64,000 nt of DNA from Floccularia luteovirens. Its lineage: Eukaryota; Basidiomycota; Agaricomycetes; Agaricales; Squamanitaceae. Shown here piece by piece: positions 52,080-63,712 of this stretch (position 1 is its first letter; every line of letters starts with the position of its first letter). The notes below the pieces were generated by a model that ran no database searches, had not been told where the DNA came from, and worked only from the letters and a program-made list of their open reading frames with translations. Position numbers and translations under genes: made by a program. The DNA lies in NCBI GenBank assembly GCA_009739215.1, contig VSJF01000006.1, positions 1,674,001 to 1,738,000 of the forward strand, in the 5' to 3' direction.

Positions 52080-52753
52080 TACAATTTTGTGGCAAAATTT
52101 ATGGTTAACTACAGTTTGACCTGTACTACCTTTTTCAATATGAAGTCGCCGAGCGCGCTTTGTAGTAATTGTACTTGCTATTTATTCCATTTCGAAGTCT
52201 GTAAGAAATGGAAAGATTTTACTTGTCATAGTCGCAAAGTAATCGGATAGAAGTTTCATGGACTTATAATTATAAAATCTCTGATCCCAGTATCTCCAGG
52301 CTTGGCTTTGGTGATGGAACTGCTCCTAACGTTGGGTCAAATCGATGCTGTGCGCAGGTCTGACTGGTGATTAGATTGCTACCAATTAAAATGAATTTCT
52401 ATCAGTAGGAGTAGATTTCAACTGGTGTTGCAAAATTCTCACGCCTTAATTTCCTCCTGGCGAAAAGAGTTCATGTACTTCATACTTTAGTACTTGATAG
52501 ATCTATACAAGCCCTAAATTTCGAAAGTAAGTTGGTCTACCTCCAGAGTTCATTTCCTCGCCAGATACCTCAGAGATTCTAAACCGAACAATGCCAGTGA
52601 CAAGATGCGCCAACCCAATGCAGAATAATATATCACTAATGTCATGATATCGATCAGAACTTTTAATTCATTCTTAAGCAAGGCAAAAGTAAGGGCAGGT
52701 GTCCATGTCCCCATTTACGCCCACCCAGGTCTACCGACTCATTCCAATTTTAA

Positions 52754-53523
52754 ATGACACCTCTGGGTCCACAGCAAGTACATGCTTTTTTCAAATCTTT
52801 CGAGTCTACCTTCGGAGCATTACTTGTTGGATCATATTTTTCAGCAATGTAGGTCTTCTCTCGTGTCAAGTCATAGCTCAGAATAAAATGTAATAACAGG
52901 TTGTTCGGTTTAACGTCATGTCAGGCGTATCGATACTTTCGTCTCTATCCGAATGACAAACTTCGTGTTAAATATTTAGTATGCACCCTTATCAAAAATA
53001 TTAAATGCTTCACTAAAGCTAGGTTTTGTAGGTTGGCGCTCTTTGGTAAAATTGAAAGGTACCAAGTAATATGAGTATCTCATAGTGTTCCATTCGAAAC
53101 CAGAAAAGATGAATCTGATAGTCTGGTGTAAACGTGGCTTCTATAGCTTGTGTAAGTCAAGTGGTGATAAAGTACTCACAAAGCCCTGAATTTGGAATTC
53201 ACTTCGCAGCTCATAGTCGAGAGGACCCGCTTTGTTTCTTTGAGTATTGATGCTATTCTCGGAAAATGTAAGTCATTTATTCTGTTACATCCACCTTTGA
53301 AAATTTGACATATATCTATCAGTATACATCAACTCTTTTCTGGCCATGTAAGCTGGATTATACTTAGATTTATTGGTGAACTAAAATGGGATGTAAAAGA
53401 TTTAATGCAAGACAGTCGCTACAGGATCATGATATAGAAAATGAAGTCATGGGGCTGAGCGCTTTTGCCATTGCGAACTCCCAAGTCTCTGTAGGTCACT
53501 TACAGCAACGTAGCACATATTGA
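52754..53523 (+). pseudogene. DUF6534 pseudogene, copy F (central exons deleted)
   Basis: The start resembles copies A and D: an exon ending FGALLVGSYFSAM, then FGLTSCQAYRYFRLYPNDK with a normal splice, then VGALW. After that the exon matching FMDLFHT is missing, and the stretch HSKPEKMN (near 53095-53125) jumps directly to sequence matching the last membrane exon of copy A (ctcatag...ggaaaat at about 53211-53270). The matching tail (FNARQSLQDHDIENEV, 53388 onward) follows. About ten exons, including the DUF6534 core, are gone, and the joined frame has stops. The gene cannot make the family protein. Its flank after the stop (ggatttgtagcctaaat) still resembles that of the other copies. Confidence 0.82.
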
Positions 53524-54370
53524 ACATTCTGAAATCGCAAAAGTAACTATTTGTTTTCTTCTGTTGCAACAAATTTGGGGGTGACTCACAAGGATTTGTA
53601 GCCTAAATATTATGATAACCGAAGGCATCCTGGCCTCGGATTATTTATACGTCTGTTATCTGTGCGATCTTCGTCACTCAACTCAAGGAAACGGAACAAT
53701 GCAACACGAGTCTATTTTTGTGGAGGATGGATTTTACACGTACATTAACTTCAAGTTTGGTGTGTTCGAAATCCTCGGATCATCAGCCTTTGTACTCTGG
53801 AGTACTCTGTTTTATTTATTATTACGACATTAAGAGTTTGCACACAAGATAGAGCAAAAAAATGCAAGCCTTGTAGGAAAATCCCTTCAAGAACTATTTT
53901 CCGAATCAGAATTGAAATGTTCTCATCATCTGGATTTTACTTAGAAACTTAAGACTATCCTGAATCACAGACACATGATGATCGAGGTCATAGAATGTTT
54001 ACCTCCGGGAGTGATAAGAAGGGCACCTGTCTGAGGAACTTTCGATTCTTGTACTTCGCAACCATTGTCATATCCTCAAAAATAATGCTGTAACGAAAGG
54101 TCTAAGTCATGTAACATGACTGCAGAACAATCATCGATAATCAATCCCTGCTGAGTCCATAGTGATATCAATGAGCATAGGCTTCAAGGAATTTCATCAT
54201 ATAGTCTCAAGTCTACAACCATCTTATCTACCCATAATCCATCCTGAAGGTCATGGGATGTCAAAGTGAGAGAAACGAAGGAGCATTATTCAGATACAGT
54301 CGTCATTCTTATATTGTCATGGAATTCAAATGAATGTGCACGAAAGAGCACAAAATTCGTGACCAGTATA
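53524..54370. other. intergenic after copy F
   Basis: Includes the copy F flank. The ORF at 53612-53833 is short with one hydrophobic end and no family resemblance. No gene is called. Confidence 0.4.
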
Positions 54371-54885
54371 CTACGGTGATGACCCTGCTGGAACGGTACA
54401 GGCTGTCAAAGAGTGTGTAAACTCATCAGTTGTGCAGGTTGGGGGCAAAGCTTGCAAATCCATCATATCACCCCCGAGATTTGGGAGCCAGAACCCATTG
54501 TCCAGCATGAACCAGAAGCTAATCATATATTATCAGTTATTGGTACATGGGAAGGATTGGTCGAAACTTACTCATCAGGTTTCTCTGGATTTAGTATTTG
54601 TGGGGGTGTAGCATATGTGTTGTTGATTTCAGTTATTTTTGCTTGCGGAATGTGGACATAGCATAAGAGTGTCAACGTTGCACCCATAGGAAATGTATTG
54701 CCCTGATCAGATTTTAGTTCTCCTGGGCAAGAACAGGGGGCAAAAGTGATTTTGGCTGTCACTGGAAAGGTGTCTCTCCGTTCGAGAGTAGTGACATTGG
54801 CTGTGCTAATTGGGGCAGGAATGGCAAGTGTGATTGGAGTTGTGCAAGTGAGAGCGAATAGACCAGCAAACAAGATAAAGATCAT
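54371..54885 (-). CDS. small secreted protein of unknown function (153 aa)
   Basis: Two exons on the minus strand, 54572-54885 and 54371-54518, joined by a strong gtaagt donor and gattag acceptor. The start at 54885 is chosen because it directly precedes a signal peptide (FILFAGLFALTCTTPITLAI, cleavage likely near AIPAP). The mature part has GATLTLLCYVHIPQAKITEI with N-glycosylation sequons, then PQILNPEKPDEDFWFMLDNG, FWLPNLGGDMMDLQALP and a C-terminal region with several Cys. It looks conserved because the two exons join into one coherent motif, but I do not recognise a named family. An extracellular role is inferred from the signal peptide. Confidence 0.72.
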
Positions 54886-56592
54886 GTTCGAATATTCAAA
54901 GTTAGAGTGATGAAGAACAAAAGTAGTCAAAAGGAGGTTGAGTTATGATTATTCTACCTTCTAATGGTGACCTGTATACTATTTTGTCAGTACTGTAGTT
55001 AGGGTCTAGAAGTAATGATCGCGCCCATGAAAGCTTTATCATATATCATCAGTAAGTGACTCTAGCTTTTCTTAGATATGATTGCGAAATGTCATGGTGA
55101 CCCAGTAATTCGATTAATCAAGGTTTGTAAATAGCGGTGCAAGGACTTCGCGTACTCTGTAAGTATCTAATATCCAATACTTGGTGTGAAATGAAGCCAA
55201 ATATCGCCGGAATATTTCCTTGAGAATTGGTCCAATAGCAATATTGCAGCTGAGCGGATTTCAAGTGACCATTGGAGTTGCAATTCCACGTCGTCGTCAA
55301 CGTTCAACTTTTGCAATTTTTTTCTCAAGTTCAACTCTCACTCCATCCTTCTCTATAACCACCCCAACACAATCCGAAATCAACCAGACGTCAGCGGAAC
55401 TCCTAGGAGCCTGTCACTGCTGTGCTCTATTCAACTACTCACTGCCTCACTGCCTCACTGATGCTATAGTAACTGTCTTTCCGGTTTTAGGGAGCTACTG
55501 TATCTGTTTGTATGAAGCAGGTCTTGCTCCCGTGTTCCCACCCCTCGCCATTAAACACCAATACTCCAGGCAATGATATCCAGCTTACTTGCAAGAGAAT
55601 TGATGTCTTCTCACAACTGCTTGCTAAACCTTTTGTGGACCTTCTCGTGCAATTTGTAATGCATGATGATGCATGTATACTCCTCTGGTCTGGTCTTTAT
55701 GTCTCTCCATGGCGAAATACCAGATACCATCAACAACGCTGACACATCGAGTGACTAAGTCAGGGTTGCGACAGAAACCTCCTGGCCATGGACCAGCTCA
55801 ACAACTCGTACAGCTGACTACAACTCCACCCATGATCCCAGGGTGACATGTCAACTTCTTCCTGCAGAGCTTGAATTTTATTTCTGTTGCACCATTTAAT
55901 AGTACCCGACTTAGTGATTGTATTAGAGTAGTCCCACTCGAATATTTATATGCTATCATAATGTTGTCCTTCTCCGAGTCTATGAGTATTAACATAAATT
56001 CACATGGAAAATACTATCTCAAAACATATTCAACCGATCATCGATAATTCACTTCTGGAGGGTTCCTAGTGATTTTTGGGGGTATGGGCTTCGGGGATAA
56101 TATGGTAGGAATCATGTTATACTTTATAGGATCAACGAAACTGATCCCTCACCTTGTCCAGTTGATGAATTGCCGTCAAAGAGCAATGTATATTATAGAT
56201 TGACGAAAAAAGACGGGAGAATTCGCAATGTTTTGAAGCGCGATATGTTCATGTTGTCTTGCCATATTATACATCAAGTACCTGTTCGATTACGTGAACT
56301 GTACAACATCATTCTTAAGACCTACACCTAATTCAAACATCTCCTACAACATAGTAAATTGGACAAGTCGCTTGGCAGAACATATCAAGTCCTGTGATTT
56401 CTAAGTCTCGACAAGAGCTTAGAGCAGTAGAGTTCCCCACATGTGACACATTTCTCCCCCCATTTGAGGCTCCCACCACCACATGGACCATCTTCATTGT
56501 GCGACTTTCTCTACAGTAATAACTCAGCCATCTTGCTGGATACTTTAGCATCAGTTGCGAGTTCTCCACTCCAATCCTTCGCAAAACGCAAA
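54886..56592. other. intergenic with a dispersed repeat
   Basis: Holds the promoter of the small secreted protein gene at the left, the dispersed repeat copy at 55234-55505 in the middle, and the promoter of the aminotransferase at the right. An in-frame upstream ATG at 56443 would extend the aminotransferase by 50 residues but lacks family resemblance. Confidence 0.45.
55234..55505 (+). repeat. dispersed repeat, copy 2
   Basis: Partner of 13031-13291 in opposite orientation. The best-preserved blocks are gaccattggagttgcaattc near 55268 and ataaccaccccaaca near 55357. At 55 kb it is not bounded by the CATCAGCAAAAATGCA repeats seen around the 13-kb copy, so the repeat may be an older element or fragment. 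Confidence 0.6.
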
Positions 56593-58075
56593 ATGATGCC
56601 TCCTCTCGACGTTGAAAAAGCTCGATCTCACTTCCCTTCATTGAATACTGGATACATCTTTGCAGACAACGCCGGGGGGTCTCAAGCAGCGAAGGAAGTG
56701 GTTGATCGCATATCTGATTATCTCTTGAACACCAATGTCCAGTTGGGTGCAGATTATTCCGTTTCGGTGCAAAGTACACAGCGGGTTCTCGTAGATGGGC
56801 CTCGTGAAGCTGCAAAGCTCTTCAATGCCTCTTCACCAGACGAGATTGTGTTTAGTAGCAGCTCAACGATGAATCTGGAGAATCTTGCTAGAAGCTTGGA
56901 GCATGACATTCAGTCAGGCGATGAGTTTGTGGTAACGGGTGAACATGAAGGTAAGGCGTATGGCTATATACGATCGCTTGCGATCCGTTTTGATCTCAAA
57001 AAATCCATCGATCTTTCCTTCTCTCAGCCAATGTGGGACCATGGAAGAAACTTGCAGCTAGACGTGGCGCTAAAATCCTCGTATGGAACGCTACTCCAAA
57101 CGACCCTCAAAACCCATATTCTGTTAGCTTGAAAATCGAACAACTTCTGCCTCTGATCTCATCGAGAACGCGAATTGTCGCATTTACTGCATGTTCTAAT
57201 ATCCTTGGTTCTATCGTTCCAGTTAAGGAAGTAATCAAGGCAGTTAGGGCAGCAGCGAAGGAGAAAGGATCCAAGAAGGTTGAGATTTCCGTCGACTGCG
57301 TGGCGTTCGCACCCCATCGGTTGATTGACGTGCAGGATTGGGATGTAGACTTCTGTGTGTTCTCTTTCTACAAGGCATGTGTTCGATTCCTATCATCATT
57401 ACATCTTACTTACGTTCTCTGCCGATATCAAGGTGTATGGCCCACACATCTCAGTAATGTATGTGCGTTTGTCAATTTTGCGAAGCTCAGTTGCTTCAAT
57501 CGCCCACCACTTCCTCAAAGTCGAAGACGTCGCCTACAAGCTTCAACCTGGAGGTCCAGGTTACGAAACTGTATACGGGACAACTGGAGTCATTGAATAC
57601 CTTTTATCACTCACTCCCGAGAGATCCCTAAAGGCGTCTTTTGATGCCATCGCCAATCACGAACAAGCCCTTGTGAAAACCCTGATTTCTTTCCTGATTG
57701 CGCCTGAACAGAAGAAAAGGGGTGTGAGACTTGTTGGCGAGGACACTATTGATATTAACCGAGCGCCTACAATTTGTTTCGTTGTCACCGGACAACGTGC
57801 ATTGAAAAGCAAAGATGTCGTTAAAGTATTCGACCAAAAAGGCGGTGTAAGCGAACTGAGCGTTTTTTTTGGAGCTGTGGTGCTGCCTAATTGATGACGT
57901 CTTGATTTACCAGATCGGGATTCGATACGGCCATTTCTATGCGTACACGCTTGTTGACAACTTCGCGCCCAAGATTGACGTTGATGACGGAGTGGTTCGG
58001 ATATCATTGGTACATTACAACACGGTGGAGGAAGTGAACAAGATTATTGAGGTTTTGAAGGAAGTATTGGCTTAA
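56593..58075 (+). CDS. PLP-dependent class V aminotransferase, cysteine desulfurase-like
   Basis: Four exons (56593-56950, 57028-57374, 57433-57846, 57914-58075) give 426 residues. Features: FADNAGGSQAAKEVVDRI near the N-terminus (phosphate-binding region), EIVFSSSSTMNLENLARSL, VAFTACSNILGSIVP, ISVDCVAFAPHRLIDV and DWDVDFCVFSFYKVYGPH, where the Lys of FYK is the PLP Schiff-base residue. GGPGYETVYGTTGVIEYL and a C-terminal small domain with RYGHFYAYTLVDNF follow. This matches the VC1184-like branch of class V enzymes; a Cys-desulfurase, epimerase or lyase reaction cannot be chosen from sequence. Intron 2 (57375-57432) has a GC donor directly after the FYK codon. The start at 56593 gives MMPPLDVEKAR. 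Confidence 0.9.
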
Positions 58076-58336
58076 GGTCTCCATAAAAACTTGTCTTGGA
58101 AAGGAATGGATGTGTGTGTATCAAAAAATTTACTTATGGATGTTAAATGTACTCCGATGTATTTATTACAAAACCATGTCCGACATTGATGCTACATTAC
58201 AAAGTTCGTGCGAGTTACATGAGATACAAAGTACTAGCAGTTGTCCGTTCTACATGGGTGTTGATTATGAAAGTCCTAGATTTATTTTGGGGTTGTCCGT
58301 TATCATGTAAGTCATTGGATGCTCATGAATAGGGCA

Positions 58337-58905
58337 TTAATTGGTAATCGTGAATTTGGGGGAGAAGTTGCCAGAGTCACCAAACACTAAGACATAAACG
58401 AATGAGGTTGGCTGCTAAGAGAAGCATAAGTAGTATTACTCACAAACAATCTGGTAACCATTTCCTGGAGTAACATGGGGCACTTGAATTACCTGTCTTC
58501 CCGAAAGAATATCAAAGCCACTAGCCAAGACTTCTATACAAAACAAGTGAGTACAGATTCGCAGTTTCATATATAGATAGGTAAATACTGACCATCCATG
58601 GTGAGATCATTTACGCGGAGCTGGATCCTACCGAGCTTGTTGGTGATGTTAACGGGGTGGTTTGTAGTATCCCTGAATGAAGAAAAAATTTAGTTCATTA
58701 TGACCCAATGGTGGAGCAAGATGAGGATGACGTACCAGGTGACATTAAGGTGTTGACCGACCTTCCAGACAGTGTTTGCATTCGGGTAGAGAATGGGAGG
58801 AACGAAAACGTCTCTGGATTGTAGGGAAACGGGGGAAGCTACGGCCATTGAGAACAGTGATGCGAGGAGAACGAAGGAGAAATTCATAACATTCATGAAC
58901 ATCAT
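58337..58905 (-). CDS. secreted Kre9/KNH-domain protein
   Basis: Four minus-strand exons (58736-58905, 58593-58672, 58444-58533, 58337-58386) give 129 residues. A signal peptide (FSFVLLASLFSMAVA) is followed by one compact beta-rich domain: YPNANTVWKVGQHLNVTWDT, NITNKLGRIQLRV, LASGFDILSGRQVIQVP, GNGYQIVLFGDSGNFSPKF. This is the Kre9/KNH N-terminal domain (Pfam 10342) found in many secreted and GPI-anchored basidiomycete proteins linked to cell-wall beta-1,6-glucan. Unlike larger relatives there is no Ser/Thr-rich stalk or GPI signal, so it is predicted to be freely secreted. Function is inferred from the domain only. Confidence 0.86.
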
Positions 58906-60518
58906 TGTAAAAGTTGTGAATTGAGAGTGAGGAAGTTAACGAAGGCTTTGAAGTGAAGACTTGTGAGTTTAGGATGCTGAACCAGTTAGGTTATATACCT
59001 CGAAGGCTGTAAGAAGCCGATATCGGAGGGAGAAGAATAACACGCTTCGGTTGTGTGCAAAAGGCGCCTTAATCGCTGATGTGTGCTGACTCTTGATGAT
59101 AACGTGGTGGAATTGAGCTTACGAGCGAGAAGACCAGGGTCGATCTAACTGGGATCAGATGTCGCCAGATGTGGCTATGAAAAGTCAAGTGAGCTCAGAC
59201 CCTCGCTTCTTCAATACAAAGGGACATTGAAAGGGGATCACACTTTTTCTTTCGAGTCGACTTGGCTCTCAGAGAAAACCCAATAAAACTCCAGAACTTT
59301 CCTTGCTTGTAAACTGTAAATCTCGCTATAAACGTTTCTCCGGGTTATTATTATCACCTCATGAAATGCGAATCTAAGAAAGAAAGAAAAATGCGGCGTT
59401 TAAATCCCGTTTCTTGTAAAGCTGTGGGAAGAACAGCATTACGAGCAGCAATTGTCATGAGATGAAGTTTCCGATTTCGGGTCTCACAGCAAATCTAGTT
59501 ACTTATAAATAGAGACGGCCAAAGACATCCTCAGCATTCAGAGGCTCCACAAACAGAAAGGCTTGACAGGATGTTTGAAGGGATCCTTAGGGGGGCAATG
59601 CAGAGATAAGGCCTGTGTGCGTGGAATTCCGAGGAACACTCGAGAAACGCGCATGTATGTTATATGTTAGAAGGGTTTCAACTACTATTAATGAACTCTA
59701 TGCTCCTGCGTTAATGCACCGCACTACAGTGAGTCAGTGACTGGCAACTGCACATGTGTTCAATACCGTGGTTAGTACTCGGTAGATCCCGCCAGAGGGT
59801 TTTGGAAATCAAGCGCAAACACAATGGGTTGTGTTGCTCTACACGTAATTGACACACCAGCTGCTCTTGTCAATCAAGTGCTAAATTCCATTGATTGTTC
59901 TGGAATGCCAAATCATCATGGTCTTGTGATTTTGCTCGTTTACTGCGATTTTGACAAGTCTAGATGTTTACCACATGTTTTGCGCTACCATTATTACACT
60001 ATAACGCCACACGTTAGGTGACCGCCGTGCATGCATACTTTCCTTTCCTTGCACGTGGGTCCTCGTGTTCGCTTGTTATGGAGACTAAAGCTCGGGGTGG
60101 ACCACTGTCGGCTGTCACTTCGGCTATTGTCGAAAAACCGGAACTAGGGTGGACGTTAGTTAATTGAATCTTGAAGTTTGAAAGCTTGATCCGAAAGCGC
60201 CCAAGCCACCACACCACTCTAATTCGCTATGTTGAGTGCACTTGTGCGGGAGAGGATTCGCTGGACTTGTGACCAGGCTGTTGTTTAATCAATCCACCAT
60301 TAGAGAAGCTAACAATTACAAAGGCACCCATCATTTTCACTGACAGCATGGAGTTTAATCATAACAACACACAGACATTTATCAATTTATAGATCTTTCG
60401 ATTTGGTTGACGCATGTATCAGTTAGATAAATAGGGCATAGAGCCGCTCCTACGTTTCAAGATATAAGCATTTACATATACGATGTGTGCCTGAAACAGA
60501 TCATTCATCTTTCTTACC
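58906..60518. other. intergenic, no gene recognised
   Basis: Between the divergent Kre9/KNH gene and the monooxygenase gene. A TATA-like ttatata at about 58991-58997 lies 90 bp upstream of the Kre9/KNH start. No coding frames with resemblance. Confidence 0.45.
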
Positions 60519-62422
60519 ATGACTCCCAAGAAACTTCATGTTGCAATTTGGTATGGACATTCTCATATCTTTTTACTGGCCATTGACTTGATCCTACAGT
60601 GGTGGCGGGATAGGAGGTTTGGCGACAGCAGGTTAGGAAATCCTTCACACGAGAGCACGCTATTTACTGAAGTCCATTTCAAGTGGCACTGTCAAATTAT
60701 CCAGATATAGCCGTTGATATATATGAAGCTGCGGCAGAGTTCTCTGAGGTTGGCGCTGGAATTGGGGTTTGGCCCAGGGTATGGAGGATATTGTCGCAGC
60801 TCGGATTAAGTGACGACATGGCGAAGGCTAATGCTACGGCACCTTCTTATGATTTGGGTCAGTCTTAAAAAAATTCTGTGCTGCGCATATCAGACCTAAT
60901 TTTCGCCAAGTCGACACATTCATTTTTCGCAAAAGCGACCAACCCAAGGGTCTAGATTTCTACAAATTACGAACACAAGGTGGGATCATATTGCCCGTAC
61001 TGTTTGCAATTATTGAATTCCAATAAGGAACATTTCTTCGATATCACAGACCTGATGTTTTGCAAGTTCTCATAGACCATATCCCATCACGCTATAAAAC
61101 ACACTTTTCTCGGAGGCTCGTATCGTATAAGCAACAGCCTTCCGGAAGAGTCGAGTTGACATTCGAAAATGGATCCAAGGAAACTTGTGATTTGCTCATT
61201 GGTGCCGATGGTATCAAGTCAACGGTTCGCCGCTGCCTCTTGAAGGAAAAGGCAGAAGTAGCCGCTCAAAATGGAAGGTTTAGTGAAGCCAAGGAACTCC
61301 AGCGTTTGATTGAACCGAAGTGGACTGGTATAATGGCATATAGGGCCCTCATACCTACTGAACGTTTGATAGCTTACCGTGACGCACACCCTGAAGAAAA
61401 TGTTCGCATTCCAACGCAGAAGTCGACCCCTATCATGGTGAGTTGTTTTCCGAGAATTAACCTTTTGCTAAAATGGGCTAATGTATATATCCAGTATATG
61501 GGCCAGCATGTGGTAGGGCGCATATATTGATATCTTTACCAACTTGTTAACACTTCCCTGGCGACAGAATGTGGTCGTTTATCCCATCAGTTCTGGAAAG
61601 CTTATTAACATAGGTGCATTCCATGCGAGAGAGGAGCTTGCAGGCACCCCCTTTCCGGGACCTTGGGTCTCTGATGTAGACAATGCCGAATTGCTGGCTG
61701 CTCATGCTGGTTGGGAACCCGAGTTACAAGCAATTTTGAAGGTAGTTCACCCTCATTCTCTTTTGTCTCGCCAAAGTTCCGGTATTCAGTACTACATAGT
61801 GCATCGACAAACCTTCTAGGTGGGCCATCCATACATCACACCCCTTGAAATCCTGGATTTCTGGTAATGTAGCTCTGCTAGGCGATGCGGTAGGTTCAAC
61901 GTTATTCATCGTATAGTAATCATGCTTACCATATTACACTTGGTAGGCGCATGCTATGTCACCACAACAAGCATCAGGAGCAGGTCAGGCGATAGAGGTA
62001 AAGCATACTATGCATCAATGCAAATATGATCCGCTTATAAAGGACATTAGGATGCATTCATTCTTGCAAACCTTATTGGACACAGAAGCACCCGTGCAGA
62101 CAACATATACGAAGCCCTGCGGATCTATGATGCTATCCGTCGTCCATTCGCAACACAGATTGCTGAAAAATCGCTGGTGAACGGGCGGTTGTTCGGCCTA
62201 CAACTTGCCGGGATTGATGCTGATGAGGAACCACACCGTCTTCCAGAGATTGGCGACGCCATCAAAGACAATTGGAAATGGAGTGAGTCCATTAATAATT
62301 CCATATTCTTCTACTGACAACAACTGTTTTGGGTGTATACAGCTTGGACAACTACGATTGAAGATCAGTTGAAAGAGGCTATAAGAAGGCTGGAGAGGAC
62401 AAACGCCCAAGCACGTCTCTAA
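60519..62422 (+). CDS. FAD-dependent monooxygenase, salicylate hydroxylase-like
   Basis: Eleven exons (60519-60550, 60600-60631, 60684-60857, 60911-60979, 61028-61437, 61495-61512, 61568-61741, 61800-61889, 61947-61997, 62051-62282, 62343-62422) give an open 453-residue protein. The N-terminal dinucleotide fold CGGGIGGLATAVAL carries the GxGxxG motif, followed by DIYEAA, whose acidic residue binds the ribose. Then come YHRPDVLQVLIDH, the DG motif LLIGADGIKSTVR and the FAD-phosphate motif GDAAHAMSPQQASGAGQAIE. This is the layout of class A flavoprotein hydroxylases, which use NAD(P)H and O2 to hydroxylate aromatic or similar compounds. Substrate is unknown; no clustered biosynthetic partners are seen. 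Exon 6 is only 18 nt. Confidence 0.93.
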
Positions 62423-62753
62423 GTATATGATGGATCATTTTGTTTTTCTCCATTCGATATGTTAAATTCCCTTGTATAATACCACATTAAATTTACATGA
62501 ATCGACACTTATTCGAGGGAGAGTCACGAGCACTGCTTTATATCAGTATGCCAAAGATGTTATGCATCGGAAGGAACTGGACTGGGGTGTCGACGGCATG
62601 TTTGACCGCTTGCAGCTGCGGAACTTGACACTCTGACCAAGACAGGGGGTCTTTGTCCGGCTTCAGAACCGGATTGACATTGACAGTCAAATTTTTTATC
62701 CGTACCAGTGTTGAAAGAAATATCCGATTAGAAACGGATGGAACGAAAAAAAT

Positions 62754-63526
62754 TTAATCAATGACTCCGAGATGATCTTCTTTTATTGTACCAATTGCAA
62801 ACTATGTAGATATATTAGTAATAGTTAAAAGAAACGCCCGGTCTGCGAAAACATAACTTACGATTTCCGTTGCATCCACCCTGGTTCCAACAATTTTTAG
62901 GCGAACACGCGTGTTTTTCTCGATGATCTGTTCATCTGAAGCAAATGAAGGAGGGTTCGAATTCGGATCGAAGCGCATGTCGGGATGAATGAGCTTTCGG
63001 ATAGATAGCCAGCATTCAATATTTGACAAAGAAAATTTGAAGAACAAAAAAAAACGCACTTGATGAGAGACAAACACTGTCAATGGCCCAACGTCTGCGA
63101 AAAAGCCCATCTAGAGACAGATTAGAAATGTATTTCTTAGTAGCAAGCAAGAATAAGTATAATACGCACCTTATTTACATTGTTGACAACTCCATCTACA
63201 ACTTCCCCCTTGAATGGCTTGAACACAATCGCGCGATATCTCGTGATGAATTCAGCTTGCCCACTCCCACTCAGTACCATTCCTTTCCCAATATCGAGAA
63301 TCGACACCACAGCAATGATATAGCCAAACTGCCCCGAACAAGTTCCTTCAACATCCGAGTACAACTTCGATTCCAAAAAGTTGAGCATGCGTGGCCCAAA
63401 ATACGACGGGTGCAGCAGAATGGTGTGCGTTAGCTCTTTCTTTAGTTATATCACAATATTTGATACTGTCATTCTGTGCACTTGGTTCAAAAAACACAAG
63501 AATGACACACTCACGATAAAGAACAT
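62754..63526 (-). CDS. RPB7: RNA polymerase II subunit Rpb7
   Basis: Five minus-strand exons (63515-63526, 63170-63439, 63060-63110, 62862-62993, 62754-62801) give 170 residues, the usual size. The first exon is only 12 nt (MFFI). Next comes KELTHTILLHPSYFGPRM, then the N-terminal RNP-type domain with EGTCSGQFGYIIAVVSILDI and YRAIVFKPFKGEVVDGVVNN, and the C-terminal OB/S1 domain MGFFADVGPLTVFVSHQLIH and RVRLKIVGTRVDATEIFAIG, ending GVID. Rpb7 pairs with Rpb4 in the polymerase II stalk that binds emerging RNA and helps initiation and decay. Starts 100 bp from the divergent tRNA gene. Confidence 0.96.
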
Positions 63527-63626
63527 CGTAGTTGCGACGACGGGCAGTTAGAATTTTGGTCACCAAATCAGGTTGGGATTTTCACATGTGCTGACATAAC
63601 AATTTTACATTCGCAGAAAAAATATG

Positions 63627-63700
63627 GGCCGACTAGCTCAGTTGGTTAGAGCGTCGTGCTAATAACGCGAAGGTCTTGGGTTCGATCCCCACGTTGGCCA
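63627..63700 (+). tRNA. tRNA-Ile (anticodon AAU)
   Basis: A 74-nt cloverleaf without intron. The acceptor arm GGCCGAC pairs with GTTGGCC, with discriminator A at 63700. TAGCTCAGTTGG is the A box in the D arm. The anticodon loop CTAATAA gives AAT in DNA, read as IAU after editing to inosine. GGTTCGATCCC is the B box in the T arm. Confidence 0.95.
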
Positions 63701-63706
63701 GGTATA

Positions 63707-63712
63707 TTTTTT
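63707..63712 (+). terminator. RNA polymerase III T-run terminator
   Basis: Six T residues begin 7 bp after the 3' end of the tRNA-Ile gene, the normal Pol III stop. Confidence 0.75.

Noticed and set aside
56443..56592. Upstream in-frame start of the aminotransferase as a targeting peptide
   Set aside because: The extra 50 residues are not Arg-rich or family-like, and the start at 56593 directly precedes the conserved N-terminus.
59824..60021. Small ORF upstream of the monooxygenase
   Set aside because: Short, no resemblance, no splice partners; regarded as chance.
60519..62422. A secondary-metabolite cluster around the FAD monooxygenase and MFS transporter
   Set aside because: The two are more than 50 kb apart, and no polyketide synthase, nonribosomal synthetase or terpene cyclase is present; neighbours are housekeeping genes.
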